From NCBI GenBank assembly GCA_036676175.1, contig JAKFDL010000038.1, positions 1-7,451 on the forward strand: DNA of 7,451 bases. The letters are read 5' to 3'. Under the pieces are notes generated by a model. The model did not search any database. It had not been told where the DNA came from and saw only the letters and a list, made by a program, of their open reading frames with translations. Every line of letters begins with the position of its first letter. Position 1 is the stretch's first letter. Made by a program: the position numbers and the translations under genes. This DNA comes from Methylotenera_A sp036676175 (GTDB taxonomy: Bacteria; Pseudomonadota; Gammaproteobacteria; Burkholderiales; Methylophilaceae). Below, in pieces: positions 1 through 5,829 of this stretch.

Positions 1-116
1 CCAATGCCGGATTTATCCATCGCGCCATCAGCAAGATGCGCGAACCAAGCGAACGCCAGAAAGGCGCTGGCCGATAGCGCTATTGATAACTGGCTGAGCA
101 ATTTGGCGTTGAACAT
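1..116 (-). CDS. N-terminus of an unrecognised membrane or secreted protein, cut by the window edge
   Basis: Thirty-eight codons are visible, starting at an ATG at 116-114; the rest lies outside the window. An in-frame TAG three codons upstream (125-123) fixes the start at or after this ATG, and AGGGG lies just 5' of it as a close-spaced ribosome binding site. The visible protein begins MFNAKLLSQLSIALSASA and continues with a hydrophobic stretch (about residues 11-26, FLAFAWFAHLAD at 19-30), so it has a signal anchor, signal peptide or first membrane helix. The start is only three bases after the core of the candidate attC site at 121-178, as expected for the first ORF of an integron gene cassette. 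I do not recognise the family. The LAD segment after a hydrophobic helix is faintly reminiscent of PAP2-type phosphatase N-termini, but this is a guess. The opposite strand is also open here. Confidence 0.5.
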   Translation of the reverse strand, partial: MFNAKLLSQLSIALSASAFLAFAWFAHLADGAMDKSGI

Positions 117-120
117 AAAC

Positions 121-178
121 CCCTAACGTTTGAATTAAGGGGCGCCGTTAGGCGTCCCGCTTGAATGATGGCTTAGAA
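121..178 (-). other. candidate integron attC recombination site
   Basis: Read on the minus strand, the site has R'' TTCTAAG (178-172), a left arm ending CATTCAAGC, an inner stem GGGACGCC (158-151), a TAAC loop, GGCGCCCC (146-139), then TTAATTCAA and ACGTTAGGG to the end. The right half closely follows the usual attC half TTAACTCAAGCGTTAG, with the invariant GTT at 127-125. On the other strand, which is the recombinogenic one in attC sites, the inner stem GGGGCGCC/GGCGTCCC is fully paired (8 bp, one G-T wobble), with unpaired GC next to it and a second helix TTAA/TTGA outside, as attC sites show. The length of 58 bases is typical. The weak point is R'', which reads AAG instead of AAC and pairs with R' over only four bases. 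It lies between two short ORFs in the right order and orientation. A plain hairpin terminator is less likely because no T-run follows it on either strand. Confidence 0.7.
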
Positions 179-384
179 GAATAAATTTTAGTTGCCCCTA
201 ATTAACTATGCTCGCTAACGTTCAACTCGTAATTAAACTTACCGCCACTATCAAGACAGCGATCAATTTTTAATTGTTTAGGTAAATCAAAGATAAGTGC
301 CAAACCAAAAATAATTATTAATATTCCAATAAAAATTGCCCATTTTCTCTTAGCAGAAGATGTCATTGGGGTTAATCCTTCTAA
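127..384 (-). mobile_element. candidate complete integron gene cassette (258 bp)
   Basis: The limits are set by two G/TT points on the minus strand: GTTAGAA at 385-379 and GTTAGGG at 127-121. Between them are one small ORF (202-366) and one attC-like site (121-178), which is the minimal make-up of a gene cassette. The ORF starts 18 bases after the left core and stops 23 bases before the attC. No integrase gene is visible: the side where attI and intI would be expected holds gltA instead. If the reading is right, this is part of an attC array without a local integrase, or the start of an array displaced from its integrase. The left-core site (379-509) is much less convincing than the right one, so the upstream boundary is less certain. 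Confidence 0.55.
202..366 (-). CDS. small single-pass membrane protein, 54 aa, cassette-type hypothetical
   Basis: The ORF starts ATG at 366-364 and stops TAA at 204-202. An AGAAGGA ribosome binding site lies 9 bases upstream and is formed by the end of the preceding GTTAGAAGG core. The protein has a short basic head (MTSSAKRKW), one hydrophobic helix at about residues 10-26 (IFIGILIIIFGLALIF) and a short tail with CLDSGGKFNYE at 37-47. Small proteins with a C-L-D-x-G-G-x-(W/F)-x-Y-E tail after a membrane segment or lipoprotein signal are, to my recollection, common among integron cassette and accessory hypotheticals. Many have a second cysteine a few residues later; here that position appears to be serine (VSE). 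The coding DNA is AT-rich compared with the neighbouring core genes. Function is unknown; the topology suggests a short tail exposed outside the inner membrane. Its position between two candidate attC cores supports it being a real cassette gene. Confidence 0.7.
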   Translation of the reverse strand: MTSSAKRKWAIFIGILIIIFGLALIFDLPKQLKIDRCLDSGGKFNYELNVSEHS

Positions 385-401
385 CGTAAAGTAGGCATCC
401 T

Positions 402-427
402 ATTTGACGCTTTATTTTGCGTCAAAT
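402..427. repeat. perfect 9-bp inverted repeat, hairpin
   Basis: ATTTGACGC at 402-410 and GCGTCAAAT at 419-427 pair perfectly around an 8-base loop (TTTATTTT on the plus strand). It lies 93 bases beyond the gltA stop codon. It could end gltA transcription, but on the minus strand it is followed by AGGATGCC and not a T-run, so it is not a standard intrinsic terminator. It may be the apical stem of a larger folded site (379-509). Confidence 0.6.
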
Positions 428-437
428 GAGACATTTG

Positions 438-485
438 GTTGTTATTAATATATAAAATATACAAATAAATCATGTTGTTATTAAT
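438..485. repeat. two direct copies of GTTGTTATTAAT
   Basis: The 12-base sequence GTTGTTATTAAT occurs at 438-449 and again at 474-485, 36 bases apart start to start, inside very AT-rich DNA. A 36-base spacing is between three and four helical turns. It may be a protein binding repeat, or a remnant of a short duplication. In DNA this AT-rich a chance repeat is possible, but 12 identical bases so close together is notable. Confidence 0.6.
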
Positions 486-519
486 TTATAGTACATCCTA
501 AACTTAGAAAGTAAAACCA

Positions 520-1821
520 TCAAGCTCTCTTATCAATCGGCACAAACTCACGTTTTGCTTCACCTGTGTAAAGCTGTCTCGGACGGCCAATTTTATGTTC
601 CGGGTCGCTATTCATTTCGCTCCATTGCGCTATCCAGCCAGCAGTGCGGGCAAGTGCGAAGATGGCGGTGAACATTGAGTTGGGAATACCCATGGCGCGC
701 ATGACGATACCACTGTAAAAATCCACGTTCGGATAGAGTTTTTTACTGACAAAGTATTCATCTTCCAGCGCGATTTTTTCCAGTTGCATGGCGAGTTTAA
801 ACATAGGGTCATCATGCAGTCCCAGTTCGTTAAGCACTTCGTGGCAAGTGGTACGCATAATAGCGGCGCGGGGATCCATATTGCGATACACGCGATGTCC
901 AAAGCCCATCAGCCTGAAACTGTCCGTTTTATCTTTGGCGCGTTTAATAAATTCGCCAATGCGCGATACATCACCAATTTCTTCTAGCATGGTAAGGGTG
1001 GCCTCGTTAGCACCACCGTGTGCCGGTCCCCAAAGTGAGGCAATACCTGCAGCAATGCTGGCAAACGGGTTGGCGCCACTAGAACCTACCAATCTAACAG
1101 TAGAGGTTGAGGCGTTTTGCTCGTGATCCGCATGCAGGATTAAAATTTTCTCAAAGGCGCGCGCCAATATTGGATTTGGCGTGTAATCTTCGCACGGCGT
1201 GGCAAACATCATATGCATAAAGTTTTCGGCATAATTCAGCTTGTTTTGCGGTTGCATAAACGGTTGGCCAAGGTTGTATTTATAGCTCCACGCCGCAATA
1301 GTAGGCATTTTGGCTAGCAGCCTAAAGGCAGAAGTTTCGCGGTGCTCGGGGTTATATACATCCATCGAATCAAAATAGAACGCTGACATACTGCCTACCA
1401 CGCCAATCATGACTGCCATTGGGTGTGCATCGCGTCTGAAGCCACGGAATATATTGCTGAGCTGATCGTGCAACATGGTGTGGCCTGTGATGCGGCTGGT
1501 AAATTCGGCTTTTTGTGTGGCGTTAGGCAGCTCACCCTTCATTAGCAAATAAGAGACTTCTAAAAAGTCACAATGCTCAGCTAATTGTTCAATAGGGTAA
1601 CCACGATGCAACAACAGGCCTTTTTCGCCATCAATAAAGGTAATATTCGATTGGCAGGCGGCGGTGGCCATAAAGCCTGGGTCGTAAGTGTAGATATCAT
1701 GCTTGCCTAGCGTGCGAATATCAATCACTGGATTGCCTGCGGTGCCAGTAAGCACAGGCAAATCTATCGACTTGGCACCGTTATCAAAAGTGATGGTAGC
1801 TTTGGTTGGTTTTGTTGTCAT
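520..1821 (-). CDS. gltA: citrate synthase, type II (hexameric, GltA-like)
   Basis: It condenses acetyl-CoA with oxaloacetate to citrate in the cytosol, the entry reaction of the TCA cycle. At 433 residues it matches the length of proteobacterial GltA (about 427). Visible signatures are HADHEQNASTSTVRLVG at 230-246, GPAHGGANEA at 265-274 with catalytic H268, MGFGHRVYRNMDPRA at 305-319 with H309, and NVDFYSG at 365-371 with D367. IGRPRQLY (411-418) supplies a substrate-binding arginine. MMFATPCE (204-211) matches the segment of E. coli GltA holding Cys206, which is linked to NADH inhibition, so allosteric control by NADH is possible (inference). The ATG at 1821 fits family length; its ribosome site is weak (AAAGA). 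A TATAAT box lies 31 bases upstream. It appears to be transcribed alone, with 130 bases separating it from anmK. The sequence just after its stop is the unusual cassette region. Confidence 0.97.
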   Translation of the reverse strand: MTTKPTKATITFDNGAKSIDLPVLTGTAGNPVIDIRTLGKHDIYTYDPGFMATAACQSNITFIDGEKGLLLHRGYPIEQLAEHCDFLEVSYLLMKGELPNATQKAEFTSRITGHTMLHDQLSNIFRGFRRDAHPMAVMIGVVGSMSAFYFDSMDVYNPEHRETSAFRLLAKMPTIAAWSYKYNLGQPFMQPQNKLNYAENFMHMMFATPCEDYTPNPILARAFEKILILHADHEQNASTSTVRLVGSSGANPFASIAAGIASLWGPAHGGANEATLTMLEEIGDVSRIGEFIKRAKDKTDSFRLMGFGHRVYRNMDPRAAIMRTTCHEVLNELGLHDDPMFKLAMQLEKIALEDEYFVSKKLYPNVDFYSGIVMRAMGIPNSMFTAIFALARTAGWIAQWSEMNSDPEHKIGRPRQLYTGEAKREFVPIDKRA

Positions 1822-1851
1822 ATGGCAATCTTTAAATTAGCTTTTAACTAG

Positions 1852-1857
1852 ATTATA
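1852..1857 (-). promoter_or_regulatory. -10 element of the probable gltA promoter
   Basis: On the minus strand the sequence is a perfect TATAAT, preceded by GCG and ending 30 bases before the gltA ATG. No good -35 is found at 16-18 bases (AAACAT at 17), so activation by a regulator or a weak basal promoter is possible. The rest of the 1822-1951 gap holds AACGCAAGCGTT (1881-1892), a short palindrome of unclear meaning, and no clear terminator for anmK. Confidence 0.5.
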
Positions 1858-1951
1858 CGCAAGGATTCGCCAAAATGTTTAACGCAAGCGTTGTTAAAAC
1901 TATCACGACAGGTGCTTCAACGCTATAAAAACACCATTAAGAACAGCGTGC

Positions 1952-3088
1952 TTAGGCAGGATAAATGGCACCCAGTACGCGTGCTCCTACGGCACCAGTG
2001 GCTTCAGGCAGATTGCTAGGCTTATTTTCTAGCGTTTGTTTGGCCAACCAGGCAAATGCAACGGCCTCCACCCAATCTACGCCCACACCAAGTGCTTCAG
2101 TAGTGGTTACCGATATGTGCCCTAAGAGTGCTTGTATGTCATTCATCAGTAAGGTGTTGTGAGCGCCACCACCGCATACATACACTTCATCTATATCAAT
2201 ATGTGCAAGCGCGTCGTGTATGCTATGCGCAGTGAGCGCTACCAAGGTGCGCGCTACATCCTGCGGCTGCAAATGCGGGTAAAGCTGGTGTTGTTTTAAC
2301 CAATGATCACTAAACAAATCGCGTCCCGTGCTTTTGGGCGGCGGCAATGCAAAATAAGGCTCTGCCAGCATGTCAGACAATAAGGTTGGCAGCAGTGTGC
2401 CAGTGGCTGCCCAAGCGCCGCCCTTATCGTAATCTTCGCCAGTTTTTAATTTAGTCCAACTATCCAATAGCATATTGCCGGGGCCAGAATCAAAGCCAAG
2501 CACAGCAGCATTTTTTGTTAAATTAGCTTTGGGTAAATAAGTAATATTGGCTATGCCGCCGATATTAACAATGGCGCGGTTTTTATCTGCACTGGCAAAC
2601 AAGGCTTTGTGAAACGCCGGTACCAGCGGCGCACCTTGCCCGCCAGCCGCGATATCACGGCTGCGAAAATCGCCCACTACACTAATATTCGTCAACTCAG
2701 ACAGTAGGGCATTGTTGCCAATTTGCAACGTAAAACCAAGTTCAGGTCGATGCCGAATCGTTTGGCCATGACAGCCGATGGCGCTAATATCTGCTGCATT
2801 TAATTTGATTGAGCTGAGCAATTGATTAACTGCATCTGCATATAAATGGGCAAGCCTGCAACCCAGTACAGATGCAGCTTCCAGCTCATTATGTTGCGGC
2901 GTATGTAAGGCTAGTAACTCTGTTTTTAAAGATTCTGGGTAAGCTAGGAAGTGTGTATCTTTTAGCTGGAAGGTGCCATTTTCAAACGCAGTTTGTTCAA
3001 AATTACAAAGTGCTACGTCCACACCATCCAGACTGGTACCAGACATAATGCCAACAAATAACTGTGAGTTTTGTTTATTTGTGCTCAT
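1952..3088 (-). CDS. anmK: 1,6-anhydro-N-acetylmuramic acid kinase
   Basis: AnmK opens the 1,6-anhydro ring of anhydro-MurNAc and phosphorylates it with ATP to MurNAc-6-phosphate. It thereby returns cell wall sugars released by lytic transglycosylases to the cytosolic recycling pathway. The length of 378 residues is normal. In order: the phosphate-binding start VGIMSGTSLDGVDVAL (12-27), GCHGQTIRH (105-113), NISVVGDFRSRDIAAGGQG (134-152), VNIGGIANIT (174-183), GFDSGPGNMLLDSW (198-211), whose D200 probably matches the catalytic aspartate of the family, and VCGGGAHN (304-311) in the C-terminal ATPase lobe. The ATG lies three bases after the stop codon of the upstream M23 peptidase gene, with no clear ribosome binding site of its own, so translation is probably coupled to that gene. 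Whether the MurNAc-6-P is used by MurQ or by the MupP/AmgK route cannot be seen here. Confidence 0.97.
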   Translation of the reverse strand: MSTNKQNSQLFVGIMSGTSLDGVDVALCNFEQTAFENGTFQLKDTHFLAYPESLKTELLALHTPQHNELEAASVLGCRLAHLYADAVNQLLSSIKLNAADISAIGCHGQTIRHRPELGFTLQIGNNALLSELTNISVVGDFRSRDIAAGGQGAPLVPAFHKALFASADKNRAIVNIGGIANITYLPKANLTKNAAVLGFDSGPGNMLLDSWTKLKTGEDYDKGGAWAATGTLLPTLLSDMLAEPYFALPPPKSTGRDLFSDHWLKQHQLYPHLQPQDVARTLVALTAHSIHDALAHIDIDEVYVCGGGAHNTLLMNDIQALLGHISVTTTEALGVGVDWVEAVAFAWLAKQTLENKPSNLPEATGAVGARVLGAIYPA

Positions 3089-3091
3089 GGT

Positions 3092-4447
3092 TTAATCGCG
3101 GGTGGCCATATAGCTGCGGTTTAACATTTCAATTTGTGCAAGATAACTTTGGCTTTTCGCATCAAATTCTTTTTTATACTTTGCATCAATCGGCACGCTG
3201 GTGGGTAATGCCACTGTGAGTGGGTCACGATGAACTTTGTTGACTAAAAATTCATAATGTAAATGCGGGCCTGTGGCTAAGCCTGACATGCCCACATAGC
3301 CAATAATATCGCCTTGGGCTAGCTTCTTGTTTTTACGCAAGCCTGCGGCAAAGCCAGATAAATGTCCATACACTGTACTGATACCGTTTTCATGCTTAAG
3401 TACAACCACATTACCGTAGCCGCCCTTGCGGCCTGCAAATTCAACAATAGCATCGCCAGCCGCCTTAATCCGCGTGCCAGTTGGCGCAGCTAAATCCACA
3501 CCCTTATGCGCTTTGAAGCGATGCAATATAGGATGAAAGCGCCCTGCGTTAAATTTAGATGAAACCCGGGTAAATTCCACAGGCGTGCGCAAGAAAGACT
3601 TATGCAGGCTTTTGCCGTCTGGCGTGTAATAGGCAAATTTTCCAGCAACATCGCCAAAATGAATCGCCTGATAGGTTTTGCCCTTGTTTACAAACTCAAC
3701 CGCCAACACATTGCCCACCCTCGCCAACTCGCCCGCGTTATAAAACGCTTCATAAATCACGTTAAATTTGTCGCCTGGGCGTAAGTCATCATGAAAATCA
3801 ATCTCGCCCGAGAAAATCTCTGCAATTTGCAGTGCGATTTGATCAGGAATGCCCGCGTCATCTGTAGCACCAAATAAAGAGTCACGAATGGTGGCTGATT
3901 TTAGAACAGGTGTACTCTGCAAGGCCAGCTTTTCGGTAGTAACTGTAAAACCATCCTGTGCTTGGCGGGCCACCAGGATATTTTCAGCGTCAAGTTCGTA
4001 TTTCAGATGTAGCAACTTACCGTCTAAATTAGTTTTGGCTTCTATACTGTGGCCAGGCATCAGCTGTGTATTGATAGCGCGTGAATCAGGTGATAGCATT
4101 AAAAATCTAATTGCCTCTTCGTCTTTAACGGTCAAGCGTTCAAACAAGCTACCTAGTGTATCGTTATGACGTACTTGATCGGTATGCCAAAATAATTCAT
4201 TTGAACTTAACTGATTAACTGTGGGTGCCAAGAAAAGCTCTTGTACAACCGTTTTTGTTTTGAGTTGATTAGAAATGCCAGTTGAATTGGGATTAAATGC
4301 CGCTAATACCCCAAAAATAGGTAAAAGCAGAACAATTAATAACCAGCGTAGTTTTATTTTATAGAGGTGTAATACTTTGCGCAGGTGGATGAATATGTTT
4401 TGCGTTAAAATATAAAACTTAGATTTTTTAATATTACCTAGTTGCAT
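3092..4447 (-). CDS. M23 family peptidoglycan metallopeptidase, MepM/LytM type
   Basis: Probably a zinc endopeptidase acting on peptidoglycan cross-links in the periplasm, anchored in the inner membrane. The 451 residues comprise a cytosolic basic head, one membrane helix at about 35-51 (WLLIVLLLPIFGVLAAF), and an N-terminal region (about 85-150) with WHTDQVRHNDTLGSLFERL and a MPGHSI turn like the OapA/LysM-related domain of MepM. A middle domain (about 185-290, with LRPGDKFNVIYE at 222-233) follows, then the M23 domain (about 300-412). The zinc and catalytic residues are complete: H314 and D318 in HKGVDLAAPTGT, H362 in YGHLS, and H395 and H397 in GPHLHYE. A short tail with charged residues follows. 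Size and order match E. coli MepM (about 440 aa). The ATG at 4447 has no clear ribosome site, but no other ATG, GTG or TTG precedes the membrane helix. It is the first gene of a two-gene unit with anmK. Specificity cannot be read from sequence. Confidence 0.93.
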   Translation of the reverse strand: MQLGNIKKSKFYILTQNIFIHLRKVLHLYKIKLRWLLIVLLLPIFGVLAAFNPNSTGISNQLKTKTVVQELFLAPTVNQLSSNELFWHTDQVRHNDTLGSLFERLTVKDEEAIRFLMLSPDSRAINTQLMPGHSIEAKTNLDGKLLHLKYELDAENILVARQAQDGFTVTTEKLALQSTPVLKSATIRDSLFGATDDAGIPDQIALQIAEIFSGEIDFHDDLRPGDKFNVIYEAFYNAGELARVGNVLAVEFVNKGKTYQAIHFGDVAGKFAYYTPDGKSLHKSFLRTPVEFTRVSSKFNAGRFHPILHRFKAHKGVDLAAPTGTRIKAAGDAIVEFAGRKGGYGNVVVLKHENGISTVYGHLSGFAAGLRKNKKLAQGDIIGYVGMSGLATGPHLHYEFLVNKVHRDPLTVALPTSVPIDAKYKKEFDAKSQSYLAQIEMLNRSYMATRD

Positions 4448-4564
4448 AAGAATGATAAAAAAATCGCCTAAATCCTTGAAAACGCTTAATCATTAAAGGC
4501 ATGGTAACAGAAAAGTTAAAGCGATAAAAAGTAACAAATTGTAAACACACAGGCAAATAGTCAG

Positions 4565-4593
4565 CTTACAAATTAAAACCAAGCTTGTATAAA
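4565..4593 (+). promoter_or_regulatory. probable sigma-70 promoter of tyrS
   Basis: A -35 CTTACA (4565-4570) and a -10 TATAAA (4588-4593) are separated by 17 bases, placing the start near 4600 and giving a very short leader before the GTG start at 4611. It lies in the 163-base divergent region shared with the M23 peptidase gene. On the other strand I see TTTACA-like and TTTAAT-like hexamers but no well-spaced pair, so I do not call a promoter for the leftward unit. No T-box or long leader that would sense tRNA is possible in this short distance. Confidence 0.5.
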
Positions 4594-4610
4594 ATAGATT
4601 TGGAAAACAC

Positions 4611-5810
4611 GTGAACACAGATATCAATCAAGCGCTTGACATTATTAAGCGTGGCTCAGAAGAGCTTTTACTAGAAGTCGAGCTCATCGAAAAGCTAAAA
4701 AAAGGGGTGCCATTACGCATTAAAGCAGGCTTTGACCCCACTGCGCCAGATTTGCATCTTGGGCATACCGTGCTCATTAACAAACTGCGCCACTTCCAAG
4801 ACTTGGGCCATCACGTATTATTTTTGATTGGGGACTTTACTGGCATGATTGGTGACCCCACCGGCAAAAGCGCGACGCGTCCACCGCTCACAAAAGAACA
4901 AGTCGCAGAAAATGCTAAGTCCTATGCCGAGCAAGTCTTTAAGATTTTAGACAAAAACAAAACTGAAATTGTGTTTAACTCTAGCTGGCTTACCGATTTG
5001 GGGGCAGCAGGCATGCTTAAGCTGGCCGCCAGTCTTACGGTTGCTAGAATGTTAGAACGCGATGACTTTTCAAAAAGATTCAAGTCCAATCAGCCAATCG
5101 CCATTCACGAATTTATGTACCCGTTATTGCAAGGTTACGATTCAGTTGCCTTGAAAGCAGACGTGGAACTGGGTGGAACCGATCAAAAATTTAACCTGCT
5201 TATGGGGCGTGAACTGCAAAAACAAGCAGGTCAAGCGCAACAGTGTGTACTTACCATGCCATTGCTAGAAGGCTTGGACGGTGTTAATAAGATGTCGAAA
5301 TCGCTCAATAACTATATTGGGATTAATGAGCCGCCGGAAATTATTTTCGCCAAACTCATGTCGATATCAGATGATTTGATGTGGCGTTATATTGAGCTGC
5401 TGTCGTTTGAGAGCCTGGAAACGATTGCAAAATGGAAAGCAGATATTGCCGCTGGCGAAAACCCACGTAATATTAAAGTGAAATTCGCCCAAGAAATTGT
5501 CGCGCGCTTTCACAGCCAAACGGATGCAGAAAACGCATTGATTGATTTTCAAACGCGCGCTAAAGGTGGTATTCCAGATGACGTACCTGAAATGACTGTG
5601 GATATTGGCTTGCAGGCAATCGGTATTGCACAGCTGTTAAAACTGGCTGGCTTGGTAGAAAGTACGAGTGAGGCTAATCGCGCGATTGAGCAGGGTGGTG
5701 TAAAGTTGGATAGCGAAAAAATTACTGATAAAAACTTGCAACTCAACAAAGGGCTGACAGTGGTTGCGCAGGTGGGCAAACGCAAGTTTGCAAAAATTAC
5801 ACTAAGCTAA
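4611..5810 (+). CDS. tyrS: tyrosyl-tRNA synthetase
   Basis: It charges tRNA-Tyr with tyrosine in the cytosol. At 399 residues it is a class I synthetase of the longer bacterial type (TyrZ-like subgroup), shown by GFDPTAPDLHLGHTV at 40-54 containing the HIGH-type HLGH (49-52). Other motifs are LIGDFTGMIGDPTGKS (72-87), tyrosine-pocket and dimer segments around HEFMYPLLQGYDS (166-178), LGGTDQKFN (187-195), and KMSKS at 227-231. The S4-type RNA-binding domain occupies about 338-399, with EANRAIEQGGVKLD at 354-367. The start is GTG: an in-frame TAA at 4590 rules out anything further upstream, GGA at 4602-4604 is a suitable ribosome site, and the family N-terminus aligns here. It is transcribed alone, divergent from the cell wall genes and convergent with the lytic transglycosylase gene. 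Confidence 0.97.
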   Translation: MNTDINQALDIIKRGSEELLLEVELIEKLKKGVPLRIKAGFDPTAPDLHLGHTVLINKLRHFQDLGHHVLFLIGDFTGMIGDPTGKSATRPPLTKEQVAENAKSYAEQVFKILDKNKTEIVFNSSWLTDLGAAGMLKLAASLTVARMLERDDFSKRFKSNQPIAIHEFMYPLLQGYDSVALKADVELGGTDQKFNLLMGRELQKQAGQAQQCVLTMPLLEGLDGVNKMSKSLNNYIGINEPPEIIFAKLMSISDDLMWRYIELLSFESLETIAKWKADIAAGENPRNIKVKFAQEIVARFHSQTDAENALIDFQTRAKGGIPDDVPEMTVDIGLQAIGIAQLLKLAGLVESTSEANRAIEQGGVKLDSEKITDKNLQLNKGLTVVAQVGKRKFAKITLS

Positions 5811-5821
5811 AAAATTTAGCT
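5805..5821. terminator. short shared inverted repeat between convergent genes
   Basis: AGCTAAA (5805-5811) and TTTAGCT (5815-5821) form a 7-bp, AT-rich stem with a 3-base loop. It overlaps the tyrS stop codon and lies 8 bases past the stop of the gene on the other strand. It could slow or end transcription from both sides. It is weak as an intrinsic terminator: on the plus strand it is followed by AACCACTCTTAC with no T-run, and on the minus strand by TAGTGTAATTTTTG with a short T-run only. Confidence 0.35.
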
Positions 5822-5829
5822 AACCACTC

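Larger units (their letters stand above)
379..509 (-). repeat. quasi-palindromic AT-rich block after gltA; possible long attC
   Basis: On the minus strand the block opens with TTCTAAG (509-503), the same heptamer as R'' of the site at 121-178, and closes with GTTAGAA (385-379); the ends pair as TTCTAA/TTAGAA. Further in, TAGG pairs with CCTA and CTAT with ATAG (the TAGGATGTACTAT and ATAGGATGCCTA segments). Inside are a 9-bp hairpin (402-427) and two copies of a 12-base repeat. The 131-base span is within the known attC size range. However, the interior does not fold as one simple rod, and the L-box sequences of a standard attC are not seen. Alternatives are an attI-like region, or only the 3' untranslated and terminator region of gltA that happens to precede the cassette. 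The block also fills the space between gltA and the small ORF. Confidence 0.35.

Noticed and set aside
1..126. Open plus-strand frame ending in TAA at 124-126
   Set aside because: It is open to the left edge, but the minus-strand frame has a defined start, a ribosome site and a position right after the attC core, while the plus-strand peptide has no recognisable feature. The left flank would settle it.
139..158. Intrinsic terminator at the GGGGCGCC/GGCGTCCC hairpin
   Set aside because: No T-run follows on either strand, and the flanking sequences match attC arms.
784..1126. Plus-strand ORFs inside gltA
   Set aside because: They are reading-frame shadows of a complete, highly conserved citrate synthase; no ribosome site or family match.
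1881..1892. AACGCAAGCGTT as an anmK terminator or operator
   Set aside because: A 5-bp stem with a 2-base loop is too small for a terminator, and one short palindrome is not enough to call an operator.
3602..4169. Plus-strand ORFs inside the M23 peptidase gene
   Set aside because: Opposite-strand shadows of a gene with complete catalytic motifs.
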